Assembly (NCBI RefSeq): GCF_014635325.1
Contig: NZ_BMCT01000013.1
Coordinates: 38,615-102,614, forward strand
Origin: Azorhizobium oxalatiphilum
GTDB lineage: Bacteria > Pseudomonadota > Alphaproteobacteria > Rhizobiales > Xanthobacteraceae
Length of the DNA stretch: 64,000 nucleotides
Reading direction: 5' to 3'
Below the pieces are notes generated by a model, which had not been told where the DNA came from, made no database searches, and saw only the letters and a program-made list of their open reading frames with translations. Position numbers and translations under genes: made by a program. Shown piece by piece: positions 1 to 8,380 of the stretch (positions within the stretch are counted from its first letter, which is position 1; each line of letters begins with the position of its first letter).

Positions 1-205
1 GGCGTCCGTTCCTGTCGGGCCTACTGGGAAGACCCACAAAGCGTGGTCGTGCCTAGTGCACACGTGAGGGGTGAAGCGCCGCGCGACCATTTTGCATTGC
101 GGCAAGCTGTGCTATCGACCCATTCAAGAAGAAAGGCGCGTCAGTTGCGGGAGGCGCCGTTCCCCTGACAATCCGCCTCAGCGGCATCCTTTCGGAGCCC
201 ACTTC

Positions 206-1384
206 ATGTCATTGCTGGTTCGCCTTCCGGTCAAGGCCCTCGGCGTCGTCTCGCTTCTGGCACTCGCCGCCTGCGGGCAGCCGCAGCAGCAGGGCGGTGC
301 CCCGCCAGCGCCCACCGTGACCGTCGCCAAGCCGCAGCCGCAGAACATCACCGATTATGACGAATACGTCGGCCGCTTCGTGGCGGTGGACGAGGTGAAT
401 GTGAATGCGCGCGTCTCCGGTTATCTGTCGGAGATCCACTTCACCGACGGCCAGCTGGTGAAGAAGGGCGATCCGCTCTTCACCCTCGATCAGCGCCCCT
501 TCAAGATCGCGGTGGAGCAGGCCGAGGCCAATGTGGCGCAGGCCCAGGCCAATCTCGACTTCGCGCAGACCGATCTCGAGCGCGCTCGCACCCTGCTGCA
601 GGATCGCAACTCGACCGCGATCTCCAAGCAGACCTTCGACCAGCGCACCCAGACCGAGCGCACCGCGGCGGCGACCCTGCAGGCGCAGCAGGCTGCGCTC
701 GCCTCGGCCAAGCTCGACCTCGAATTCTCGCAGCTCACCGCGCCGGTGGCCGGCCGCATCGGCGATCGCCGCGTGTCGGTGGGCAACTATGTGATCGGCG
801 CCAGCGGCGGCACGCCGACCCTGCTCGCGGTCATCGTCTCGCAGGATCCGATCCGCTTCGAATTCACCTTCGATGAAGGCTCGCTGCTGCGCTACAAGAC
901 CTCCGGCAGCGCCGACGCCGGCCAGCCCGTGGACCTGAAGCTGCTCGACGAGAAGACCTTCGATCACAAGGGGAAGATGGACTTCCTGAACAATGTGATC
1001 GACCGTGACACCGGCACCATCCGTGGCCGCGCGGAGTTCAGCAATCCGGGCAACATCTTCCGTCCTGGCATGTTCGCCCGCATTCGACTTGCGGCCTCCA
1101 AGCCCTATGAGGCCCTGACCGTTCCGGACAGCGCCATCGGCTCCGAGCAGGTGCGCAAGTTCGTCTATGTGGTCGGTCCCGACAACACCATCGGCATGAA
1201 GTTCGTGGAACTCGGCCCGGTGGTGAACGGCCGCCGCGCCATCAAGTCCGGCCTCACCGCCGACGACGTGGTGGTGGTCAACGGCCTGATGCGCGTGCGT
1301 CCGGGCGTGAAGGTGACTCCGCAGGAAGAGAAGCCGGCGCAGGCCGGCGGCAATACGGGCACCCCCGCCGCCCCGGCGAAGTGA
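206..1384 (+). CDS. RND efflux periplasmic adaptor (membrane fusion) lipoprotein
   Basis: This is the AcrA/MexE-type adaptor that links an inner-membrane RND pump to an outer-membrane channel. The chosen ATG gives 392 residues and follows a GGAG sequence by about 9 bases. The frame is open 45 codons further upstream, but only this start places a lipoprotein signal at the N-terminus, with lipobox LALAAC and acylated Cys23. Typical adaptor parts follow: a biotinyl/lipoyl-like half around residues 60-95 (VNARVSGYLSEIHFTDGQ), an Ala/Gln-rich alpha-hairpin at about 105-165, the second lipoyl half (LTAPVAGRIG) and a C-terminal beta-barrel/proximal domain. The pump gene starts 12 bases downstream, so the two form one operon. 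No outer-membrane factor or regulator is present in the window, and the drug specificity cannot be told. Confidence 0.93.
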   Translation: MSLLVRLPVKALGVVSLLALAACGQPQQQGGAPPAPTVTVAKPQPQNITDYDEYVGRFVAVDEVNVNARVSGYLSEIHFTDGQLVKKGDPLFTLDQRPFKIAVEQAEANVAQAQANLDFAQTDLERARTLLQDRNSTAISKQTFDQRTQTERTAAATLQAQQAALASAKLDLEFSQLTAPVAGRIGDRRVSVGNYVIGASGGTPTLLAVIVSQDPIRFEFTFDEGSLLRYKTSGSADAGQPVDLKLLDEKTFDHKGKMDFLNNVIDRDTGTIRGRAEFSNPGNIFRPGMFARIRLAASKPYEALTVPDSAIGSEQVRKFVYVVGPDNTIGMKFVELGPVVNGRRAIKSGLTADDVVVVNGLMRVRPGVKVTPQEEKPAQAGGNTGTPAAPAK

Positions 1385-1396
1385 GGAGGCACACGC

Positions 1397-4300
1397 ATGC
1401 GCTTCTCCCACTTCTTCATCGATCGCCCGATCTTCGCCTTCGTGGTGTCGATCGTGGTGATGATCCTCGGCGCGGTGACGTACACCCGCCTGCCCGTGGC
1501 CCAGTATCCGGACATCGCCCCTCCGGTGATCACCGTGACCGGCCAGTATCCCGGCGCCAGCGCCGAGACGGTCGCGGACACCGTCGTCGCGCCCATCGAA
1601 CAGCAGATCAACGGCGTGGAGGGGATGCTCTATCTCTCCTCCAACTCGTCGGCTGACGGCCGCTTCACCATCTCGGTGACGTTCGACCTCGGCACCAATC
1701 TCGACATCGCGCAGGTGCAGGTGCAGAACCGCGTGGCCATCGCCTCGCCGCGCCTGCCCTCCGAGGTGCAGCAGATCGGTGTGATCACGGCGAAGAGCTC
1801 GCCGGACATCCTGATGGTGGTGAGCCTCTATTCGCCGGACGGTTCGCGCGATCCGCTGTTCATCTCCAATTATGCCAACGTGCAGATCAAGGACGTGCTG
1901 TCCCGCGTGGACGGCGTGGGCTCGATCACCGTGTTCGGCAGCCGCGACTACGCCATGCAGGTGTGGATGGATCCCCAGCGGCTCCAGACCCTCGACCTGA
2001 CGGCGGCGGAAGTGGTGAGCGCCCTGCAGGCGCAGAACGTGCAGGTGGCGTCCGGCGTGCTGAACCAGCCGCCCATCGCCAATCCCGGCGCGTTCCAGAT
2101 CGCCGTGCGCACGCTCGGCCGTCTCTCGACGCCGGAAGAGTTCGGCAACGTCGTCATCAAGCAGACGGCCACCGCTCTGGTGCGCCTGAAGGACGTGGCG
2201 AAGATCGAGATCGGGGCGCAGGATTATTCCTCCACCTCCTATCTCGACAAGGACACCTCCATCGCGCTTGGCGTGTTCCAGCGTCCCGGCTCCAACGCGC
2301 TCGCCACCGGCCAGACGGTGCAGGCGAAGATGGAGGAACTGGGCAAGTCGTTCCCGCAGGGCCTGAAGTACGCCATCTACTACAATCCGACCGAGTTCAT
2401 CTCGCAGTCGGTGGATGCGGTGATCCACACCATCTTCGAGGCCATCATCCTCGTGGTCGTGGTGGTGGTTCTCTTCCTGCAGACCTGGCGCGCGGCGATC
2501 ATCCCGATCCTCGCCATCCCGATCTCGCTGGTGGGCACCTTCTTCATCATGGGCCTGTTCGGCTTCTCGCTGAACAACCTGTCGCTGTTCGGCCTCGTGC
2601 TGGCCATCGGCATCGTGGTGGACGACGCCATCGTCGTGGTGGAGAACGTGGAGCGCAACATCGCGGCCGGCCTGTCGCCGCGCGATGCCGCCTACAAGAC
2701 CATGGACGAGGTGGGCGGCGCGCTGGTGGCCATCTCGCTGGTGCTGTCGTCGGTGTTCATCCCCACCGCCTTCATCACCGGCATCTCGGGCGCCTTCTAC
2801 CAGCAGTTCGCGCTCACCATCGCGGGTTCGACCCTGATCTCGCTGCTGGTGTCGCTGACCCTGTCCCCGGCCATGTGCGCGCTGCTGCTGAAGCCGCATG
2901 CCACCGGCCATCATCACACGGCCTGGTACGCCAAGCCGGTGGTGGGTTTCTTCAACCTGTTCAACCGGGGCTTCGAGGCGCTGGGCAACGGCTATGCGTC
3001 CATCGTCTCCCGCCTCGTGCGTGTCGTGGCGCTGGTGCTGATCGTCTATGGCGGCATCGTCGCCTTCGGCGGCTACCTGTTCGTGACGACGCCGCAGGGC
3101 TTCATCCCGGATCAGGATCGCGGCTACCTCATCGTGGCAGCCCAGCTTCCGCCGGGCTCCTCCATGGCCCGCACCGACGAGGTGATGAAGCGGGCGGCGG
3201 ATCTGGTGCTCGGTACGCCGGGCGTCGGCCACATCGTGAACATCGTCGGCTTCTCGGGCGCCACCTTCACCAACGCCCCCAACGCCGGCGCCATGTTCGT
3301 GATCCTGGAGCCGTTCTCGCAGCGCGCCGGTGATCCGACCCGGACCGCCAGCGCCGTGCAGAAGCAGTTGTTCGGCAAGCTGGCCGCGATCCAGGACTCG
3401 CTGCTGATCGTGGTGCAGCCGCCGCCGGTCAACGGCATCGGCAATGCGGGTGGTTTCCGCATGATGATCGAGGATCGCGAAGGCCAGGGCCCGCAGGCGC
3501 TGCGCAACGCGGTCTATGCGATGATGGGTGCGGCGGCGCAGACGCCGGGCCTCCAGCAGGTGTATTCGCTGTTCGAGACCTCGACCCCGCAGGTCTATCT
3601 CGACATCGACCGCGCCAAGGCCCAGCTGCTGCGGGTGAACGTCTCCGACGTGTTCAGCGCCCTGCAGAGCTATATCGGCTCCACCTATGTGAACGACTTC
3701 AACCTGTTCAACCGCACCTTCCGTGTGCAGGTGCAGGCGGAAGGTCCGTATCGCAGGGAGGTGAAGGACATCCTCTCCATCCGGGTGAAGAATTCGGAAG
3801 GCGAGACGGTGCCCCTTGGCTCGTTCACTACGGTGCAGGACATCTCCGGTCCCTACCGCGTGCCGCGCTACAACCTCTATACGGCGGCCGAACTCGACGG
3901 CAGCCCGGCCCCCGGCTACTCGCAGGGGCAGGGCATCCAGATCATGCAGCAGCTCGCCCAAAAGGTGCTGCCGCAGGGCTTCGCCTATGAGTGGACGACG
4001 CTGGCCTTCCAGCAGGAGCGGGCCGGCAACACCGCCATCTTCGCCTTCGGGCTGGGCGTGGTGTTCGTCTTCCTGGTGCTGGCGGCGCAGTATGAAAGCC
4101 TGACGCTGCCACTCTCCGTGGTGCTCATCGTGCCCATGTGTCTGGTGGCGGGCCTTGGTGGCGTCATCCTGCGCGGGATGGACAACAACATCCTGACGCA
4201 GGTGGGCTTCATCGTGCTCATAGGTCTGGCGGCCAAGAACGCCATCCTCATCGTCGAGTTCGCCAAGCAATTGGAGGACCAGGGGATGGGGCGGCGCGAG

Positions 4301-4573
4301 GCCGCGGTGGAAGCAGCCCGGCTGCGTCTGCGCCCGATCATCATGACGTCGCTCGCCTTCATCCTCGGCGTGGTGCCGCTGGTGTGGGCCACGGGTGCCG
4401 GCGCGGAACTGCGTCAGGCGCTGGGCACGGCGGTGTTCTCCGGCATGATCGGCGTGACCTTCTTCGGCCTCATCTTCACGCCGGTCTTCTATGTGCTGGC
4501 GCGCTGGATGGCCTCCTTCGCGGAGCGCAAGAAGGGGCACGGGGCATCGGATCATCCCGCCCCGGCGGAGTGA
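1397..4573 (+). CDS. RND multidrug efflux permease (HAE1 family, AcrB/MexF-like)
   Basis: This is a proton-driven inner-membrane efflux pump of 1058 residues, the normal length for the HAE1 family. The N-terminus MRFSHFFIDRPIFAFVVS is typical. The TM4 proton-relay pair appears in IVVDDAIVVVEN as Asp409-Asp410, and the TM10 lysine lies in GLAAKNAILIVEFAK near the C-terminus. Two large periplasmic loops fall at about residues 40-335 and 560-870. A GAGG ribosome site precedes the start. It is co-transcribed with the adaptor upstream, and a strong terminator lies about 20 bases after the stop. The pump should form a tripartite complex with that adaptor and an outer-membrane channel encoded elsewhere. 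The substrate is unknown. Confidence 0.95.
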   Translation: MRFSHFFIDRPIFAFVVSIVVMILGAVTYTRLPVAQYPDIAPPVITVTGQYPGASAETVADTVVAPIEQQINGVEGMLYLSSNSSADGRFTISVTFDLGTNLDIAQVQVQNRVAIASPRLPSEVQQIGVITAKSSPDILMVVSLYSPDGSRDPLFISNYANVQIKDVLSRVDGVGSITVFGSRDYAMQVWMDPQRLQTLDLTAAEVVSALQAQNVQVASGVLNQPPIANPGAFQIAVRTLGRLSTPEEFGNVVIKQTATALVRLKDVAKIEIGAQDYSSTSYLDKDTSIALGVFQRPGSNALATGQTVQAKMEELGKSFPQGLKYAIYYNPTEFISQSVDAVIHTIFEAIILVVVVVVLFLQTWRAAIIPILAIPISLVGTFFIMGLFGFSLNNLSLFGLVLAIGIVVDDAIVVVENVERNIAAGLSPRDAAYKTMDEVGGALVAISLVLSSVFIPTAFITGISGAFYQQFALTIAGSTLISLLVSLTLSPAMCALLLKPHATGHHHTAWYAKPVVGFFNLFNRGFEALGNGYASIVSRLVRVVALVLIVYGGIVAFGGYLFVTTPQGFIPDQDRGYLIVAAQLPPGSSMARTDEVMKRAADLVLGTPGVGHIVNIVGFSGATFTNAPNAGAMFVILEPFSQRAGDPTRTASAVQKQLFGKLAAIQDSLLIVVQPPPVNGIGNAGGFRMMIEDREGQGPQALRNAVYAMMGAAAQTPGLQQVYSLFETSTPQVYLDIDRAKAQLLRVNVSDVFSALQSYIGSTYVNDFNLFNRTFRVQVQAEGPYRREVKDILSIRVKNSEGETVPLGSFTTVQDISGPYRVPRYNLYTAAELDGSPAPGYSQGQGIQIMQQLAQKVLPQGFAYEWTTLAFQQERAGNTAIFAFGLGVVFVFLVLAAQYESLTLPLSVVLIVPMCLVAGLGGVILRGMDNNILTQVGFIVLIGLAAKNAILIVEFAKQLEDQGMGRREAAVEAARLRLRPIIMTSLAFILGVVPLVWATGAGAELRQALGTAVFSGMIGVTFFGLIFTPVFYVLARWMASFAERKKGHGASDHPAPAE

Positions 4574-4592
4574 TCGGTCTATCAATAATCCC

Positions 4593-4625
4593 AGCGGCGC
4601 CGGTCTCCGGCGCCGCTTTCGTTTC
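4593..4625 (+). terminator. Rho-independent terminator of the RND operon
   Basis: A perfect 11-bp inverted repeat, AGCGGCGCCGG / CCGGCGCCGCT, has a 3-base TCT loop and is followed by TTCGTTTC. It lies 20 bases after the pump stop codon and closes the two-gene operon before cobT. Confidence 0.85.
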
Positions 4626-4642
4626 AACGACAGGAGCCGGGT

Positions 4643-4668
4643 CGGACCGGATGGAAACATCTGGTCCG
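4643..4668 (+). promoter_or_regulatory. GAAA-capped hairpin in the cobT leader
   Basis: An 11-bp stem (4643-4653 with 4658-4668) contains one position that pairs as G-U only in plus-strand RNA. It is capped by a GAAA tetraloop and ends 36 bases before the cobT ATG. No U-tract follows, so it is not a simple terminator. It could be an RNA stabiliser, a protein site or part of a small leader switch. A classic B12 riboswitch would not fit in the space available. Confidence 0.4.
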
Positions 4669-4704
4669 TGAATCCGCCTCCTCACTCAAGTCACCCGAGT
4701 TCCC

Positions 4705-5733
4705 ATGCCTGCTCAGAACCCAACCGGCCTGCCGTTCGATGACATCCGTCATCTCGTTGCCACCATGCCCGCCGCCGATCAGGCCGCCGGCGACATGGCG
4801 CGTGCCCGTCAGGGCGATCTGCTGAAGCCGCCGGGCGCGCTCGGCCGGCTGGAGGAGATCGCCATCCATCTGGCGACCTGGCAGGGCAAGGGCATGCCTT
4901 CCGCCGACCGGCCCATGGTGGCGGTGTTCGCGGCCACCCACGGCATCGCCGATCGGGGCGTCTCGCCCTATCCGGGCGCCGTGACCAAGCAGATGGTCGG
5001 CGCCTTCACCGACGGCAAAGCGGCGGTGAACCAGATCTGCTCGGCTTTCGATGCCGGCCTGCGCGTGTTCGATCTCGCGCTCGACCTGCCGACTCCGGAC
5101 ATCACGCAGGATGCGGCGCTGGACGAGCGCGCCTGCGCCGCCACCATCGCCTTCGGCATGCAGGCCATTGCCGGCGGCGCCGACGTGCTGGCGCTGGGCG
5201 AGATGGGCATCGGCAACACCACCATCGCCGCCGCCCTCTGCCACGCGCTCTATGGCGGCGAGGCCGAGGACTGGGTGGGCGCCGGCACCGGCTCCACTGG
5301 TGAGGTGCTGGACCGCAAGATCGCCGCCGTGAAGGAGGCCATCGCCTTCCATGGCGCGGCCCTGTCCGATCCGCTGGAGGCGCTGCGCCGGGTGGGCGGG
5401 CGCGAGGTGGCGGCCATTGCCGGCGCCATCCTCGCCGCGCGCCACGAGCGCGTGCCGGTGATCCTCGACGGCTATGTGGTGACGGCGGCCGCCGCGGTGC
5501 TGCACGCTATGGACGCCTCGGCGCTGGACCATTGCCTTGCGGGCCATGTCTCGGCCGAGAAGGCCCATGGGCGCCTGCTGGAGAAGCTGAAGCTGAAGCC
5601 GGTGCTGGATCTGGGCATGCGGCTGGGCGAGGGCTCGGGCGCGGCGGTGGCGCTGGGCGTGGTCAAGGCGGCGGTGGCCTGCCATCGCGGCATGGGCACC
5701 TTCTCGGAAGCGGGCGTTTCCGACAAGGCCTGA
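4705..5733 (+). CDS. cobT: Nicotinate-nucleotide--dimethylbenzimidazole phosphoribosyltransferase
   Basis: CobT transfers phosphoribose from nicotinate mononucleotide to 5,6-dimethylbenzimidazole, forming alpha-ribazole phosphate for the lower ligand of cobalamin. The protein has 342 residues, normal for the family. Recognisable segments are the N-terminal GDLLKPPGALGRLE, the ATHGIADRGVSPYP loop, GEMGIGNTTIAAAL, and the C-terminal LGEGSGAAVAL whose Glu309 matches the catalytic base of the family. It stands alone here: no other cob gene is in the window, so cobalamin synthesis must be completed from other loci. A convergent histidine kinase ends 67 bases beyond its stop. Confidence 0.95.
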   Translation: MPAQNPTGLPFDDIRHLVATMPAADQAAGDMARARQGDLLKPPGALGRLEEIAIHLATWQGKGMPSADRPMVAVFAATHGIADRGVSPYPGAVTKQMVGAFTDGKAAVNQICSAFDAGLRVFDLALDLPTPDITQDAALDERACAATIAFGMQAIAGGADVLALGEMGIGNTTIAAALCHALYGGEAEDWVGAGTGSTGEVLDRKIAAVKEAIAFHGAALSDPLEALRRVGGREVAAIAGAILAARHERVPVILDGYVVTAAAAVLHAMDASALDHCLAGHVSAEKAHGRLLEKLKLKPVLDLGMRLGEGSGAAVALGVVKAAVACHRGMGTFSEAGVSDKA

Positions 5734-5800
5734 GAGCAATTCCCGCAGACGTGTGAGCGGTTCTGCGAAAGGAATGGCGACAAGCGAATAAGTGAAAAGC
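5733..5800. repeat. Convergent intergenic segment with two small hairpins (possible dispersed palindrome)
   Basis: Between the convergent cobT and kinase genes lie CGCAGA...TCTGCG and CGAATA...TATTCG inverted repeats, each with a loop of about 11-12 bases. The opening GAGCAATTCC and the hairpin layout resemble short intergenic palindromes seen in many copies in rhizobial genomes. That is a memory-based suggestion. The hairpins may also serve as weak bidirectional terminators. Confidence 0.3.
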
Positions 5801-6910
5801 CTATTCGGCTGCGAGCAGCGGAGCCGGGCGGAGCACTGTGTGCCCCTCGGCCCCGGACTCAGGGACTTCTTCCGGCCGGTTCTTCAGGCAGCGGCTGGCG
5901 GGAAAGGCCAGCATCGCCCGCGTGCCGCCTTCCTGTCGATCGGAAAACGTCAGGCTGGCGCCGTGCAGGGTCGCGAGGCCGCGCACGATGGCAAGGCCGA
6001 GGCCCGCGCCACGTCCGCTCACCGGATCGAGCCGGCTTTCCCGATGATGGGGCGAGGGGGAAAGCGGCAGCTCCGCTTCCGCCATGCCGGGCCCGGTGTC
6101 CTCCACCATGAGGATGGGCATGCCCTCCGCAGCCCGATCCACGGCGAGGCGCACAGCCCCGCCCTCGGGGGTGAACTTCACAGCGTTGGACAACAGGTTC
6201 AGCACCATCTGCCGCAGCGCCCGCTCGTCGGCCCACAGGCGGGCGGGGCGCAGTTCCTCCACCGCCAGCGTGATGGTCCGGTTGGTGGCGCCAAGGCGCA
6301 TCATGTGCGCGCAGTCGCGCGCCAGCGCGCCGAGGCAGACCGGCGTCTCCAGCAATTGCCGGTGCCCGCTTTCGATGCGGGCGAGATCGAGAATGTCGTC
6401 CGCCAGCGCCAGCAGATGGCGGCCGGAGGCGTGGATGTCCTGCGCATAGTCGCGATAGGCCGGCGTGCCGTGCGGGCCGAGCACCTCCTGCGCCATCACC
6501 TCCGAGAAGCCGAGGACGGCGTTCAGCGGCGTACGCAGTTCATGGCTCATCTCGGCGAGGAAACGCGACTTGGCGGCGCTCTCCGCCAGCGCGGCGGCGA
6601 GCTGCGCGGCCTCTGCCGCCGCCTCGGTGCGTCGGGCCTCCGACAGGCGCGCCAGTGTGCGGCGCAGGGTGAAGAGTTCGATGGCGCAGAACAGGAGCGG
6701 CGCTGCGGCGAGCCACAGCAGGGGAAAGTGAAGGCGGGCCAGCAGCAGGCAGGTGACGAAGGCGAGGACGGCGCCGCCCAGCCAGCGCACCGAGCGGCGG
6801 GCGTCCGCCAGCAAAGGCTCGAATCCGGTCCCGTCCGCCGCGGCCGGAGTTGCGGGCGCACGGTCGCCGGATGCGCCATTGGTGATGTGATCCGTTGCGG
6901 ATCTCGTCAT
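5801..6910 (-). CDS. Membrane sensor histidine kinase (HisKA/HATPase)
   Basis: This is an orphan two-component kinase of 369 residues from the ATG at 6910. A GTG eight codons earlier is also open, but the ATG has a better GGGAAGG sequence upstream. A short cytoplasmic N-terminus is followed by two close membrane spans (about residues 43-82) with almost no periplasmic loop, so it probably senses within the membrane or the cytoplasm. Next come an Ala-rich coiled coil, the H-box FLAEMSHELRTPLN (phospho-acceptor His123), the N-box LNLLSNAVKF, the G1 box EDTGPGM and the G2 box GRGAGLGLAIV. No response regulator gene is adjacent, so partner and signal are unknown. Confidence 0.88.
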   Translation of the reverse strand: MTRSATDHITNGASGDRAPATPAAADGTGFEPLLADARRSVRWLGGAVLAFVTCLLLARLHFPLLWLAAAPLLFCAIELFTLRRTLARLSEARRTEAAAEAAQLAAALAESAAKSRFLAEMSHELRTPLNAVLGFSEVMAQEVLGPHGTPAYRDYAQDIHASGRHLLALADDILDLARIESGHRQLLETPVCLGALARDCAHMMRLGATNRTITLAVEELRPARLWADERALRQMVLNLLSNAVKFTPEGGAVRLAVDRAAEGMPILMVEDTGPGMAEAELPLSPSPHHRESRLDPVSGRGAGLGLAIVRGLATLHGASLTFSDRQEGGTRAMLAFPASRCLKNRPEEVPESGAEGHTVLRPAPLLAAE

Positions 6911-7029
6911 GCGCCCGAACCTTCCCGGCCCCACACCGGAGCCGCCCCCGACTCCTGCGCCCGCACGGTTTATGAAAGGTTAACGGCGGCCTCTGGCATT
7001 GACGGGACGCACTGGAATCGGGTTCTGCG

Positions 7030-7542
7030 GTGGGGATGCGCCTGCGCCCCCAGTCTCCCACCGATCTCCTCATTGCCTTCATGCTTCTGGCTGGCCTGTT
7101 CCTGCTGGCGCAGCATCTGGGCGGGCGGTGGCTCGACGGCGACACTGTGGACGGCCCGGCCTTCGCTGTGGATGGCGATACGCTGGAGGTGCGCGGCACC
7201 CGCGTGCGCCTCTCCGGCATCGATGCGCCGGAGCTGCGCCAGACCTGTGGTGCGGCCGAGAGCCTCTGGCCCTGCGGGGAGGTGGCCCACAAGGCGCTGC
7301 AGAAGGCGCTGGCCGGTGGGACGGTCCAGTGCGCCGGGCAGGGGCACGACCAGTACCGGCGGCTGGTGGCCATCTGCACGGTGGGCGAGGACGATGTCGC
7401 CGAGGATCTGGTGCGGGAGGGATTGGCGCTTTCCGCCGGCCGCTATGGCGCCTCCGAGCTGGAGGCGCGGGTGACACGGCGCGGGCTGTGGGCCGGCCCC
7501 TTCGAACGCCCCGCCGAGTGGCGTGCCGCTCATCCTCGCTGA
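7030..7542 (+). CDS. Membrane-anchored staphylococcal-nuclease-like (thermonuclease family) protein
   Basis: This is a 170-residue protein with one N-terminal hydrophobic anchor (about residues 12-28) and an SNase-like OB-fold domain. The family core is visible as VDGDTLEVRGTRVRLSGIDAPE, which includes the metal-site Asp and the Arg of the active site, followed by a Tyr-Arg-Arg stretch (DQYRRLVA). Two cysteines bracket the segment after the core (TC...WPC) and may form a disulfide outside the cytoplasm. The GTG at 7030 and an ATG two codons later at 7036 are equally plausible starts. Family members cut nucleic acids, but many secreted alphaproteobacterial ones have no proven substrate. It is transcribed away from the kinase. 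Confidence 0.8.
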   Translation: MGMRLRPQSPTDLLIAFMLLAGLFLLAQHLGGRWLDGDTVDGPAFAVDGDTLEVRGTRVRLSGIDAPELRQTCGAAESLWPCGEVAHKALQKALAGGTVQCAGQGHDQYRRLVAICTVGEDDVAEDLVREGLALSAGRYGASELEARVTRRGLWAGPFERPAEWRAAHPR

Positions 7543-7569
7543 GGGTGTTTCCGATCGGAATCGGGGCGC

Positions 7570-7614
7570 TTGACTCTTTCCGGGGGAGTCGACACGCTAG
7601 AACAAAATAGGAAC
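7570..7614 (+). promoter_or_regulatory. SOS promoter with LexA box for imuA-imuB-dnaE2
   Basis: GAAC-N7-GAAC at 7600-7614 is an exact copy of the alphaproteobacterial LexA operator (GTTC-N7-GTTC on the other strand). A -35-like TTGACT lies at 7570-7575, and the operator falls where the -10 and start site would be. The second half-site includes AGGAAC, which ends 8 bases before the imuA ATG, so it may double as the ribosome binding site. Confidence 0.88.
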
Positions 7615-7621
7615 ATTTATC

Positions 7622-8380
7622 ATGCGCGCTACGGCGGAACAGCTCCGGGCGCTCCGACAGGAGGTGGCTGGTCTCGAACGATGGCAGGCGGAAACCACGC
7701 CCCGGCGGATGCCGCTTGGTCATGCGGAGGCGGATGCCGCGCTCGGCGGCGGGCTGGAGGTGGGGCGCCTGCACGAGGTGTTCGCAGGCCATGGAGCGGA
7801 TGCCGCCAGCGCCACCGGCTTTGCCGCCATGCTGGCGGCCAGGCTTGGCGGGAGCCTTGTCTGGTTGCGGCAGGAGCAGGTGGGGCGGGAAGGGGGCGCC
7901 CTGCATGCCCCCGGTCTCAGCGAGATCGGTTTTGACCCCGCCCGGCTGGTGCTGGGCCTTCTGCCCGATCCGCTGACGGTGCTGGCCGCCGCCGGGGAGG
8001 CTGCGCGCTGCCCCGGCGTGGGCGTGGTGCTGGTGGAGCTGTGGCGTATGCCGCGCCCGCTGGATCTGACCGCCACCCGGCGTCTCGCGCTGGCGGCGGA
8101 AACCTCGGGCGTGAGCGTCCTCCTGTTGCGGGTGGAGGCGCAGGCGCAGGCCTCCGCCGCCCAGACCCGCTGGCAGGTCCATTCCCTCGCCTCCGTGCCG
8201 CTGGAGGCGAACGCGCCCGGCCATCCGGCCCTGAGCGTGGAACTGACGCGGCAAAGGAGCGGCCCGCCCGGCGGGCCATGGCAGATGGAGTGGGATCGTG
8301 ATCGAGGCATCTTCCGGGCGTGGGATGGGGGAGGGGCGGCGCTATCTGGCCCTCAGCTTCCCCTTGCTGCCCACGGATAG
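7622..8380 (+). CDS. imuA: ImuA, SOS mutagenesis accessory protein (RecA-like)
   Basis: ImuA works with ImuB and DnaE2 in damage-induced translesion synthesis. The protein has 252 residues, as in other alphaproteobacterial ImuA. It opens with a helical segment and the family stretch PLGHAEADAALGGGLEVGRLHEVF. A RecA-like core follows but without a good Walker A motif, and a hydrophobic strand VGVVLVELWRMP corresponds to the Walker B region. The gene lies 8 bases downstream of a LexA box and overlaps imuB by about 80 bases, so the two are translationally coupled. The annotation rests on the sequence plus the conserved three-gene order. Confidence 0.9.
   Translation: MRATAEQLRALRQEVAGLERWQAETTPRRMPLGHAEADAALGGGLEVGRLHEVFAGHGADAASATGFAAMLAARLGGSLVWLRQEQVGREGGALHAPGLSEIGFDPARLVLGLLPDPLTVLAAAGEAARCPGVGVVLVELWRMPRPLDLTATRRLALAAETSGVSVLLLRVEAQAQASAAQTRWQVHSLASVPLEANAPGHPALSVELTRQRSGPPGGPWQMEWDRDRGIFRAWDGGGAALSGPQLPLAAHG

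Noticed and set aside
71..205. 45-codon N-terminal extension of the RND adaptor
   Set aside because: The extension would bury the lipoprotein signal. The ATG at 206 has a ribosome site and a proper lipobox.
209..4660. A 1483-codon minus-strand frame opposite the RND operon
   Set aside because: His/Arg/Glu-rich composition is typical of the antisense of GC-rich coding DNA. The plus strand carries two clear gene families.
4574..4704. Cobalamin riboswitch before cobT
   Set aside because: Only 131 bases are available, part of which is a terminator, and no B12-box is visible.
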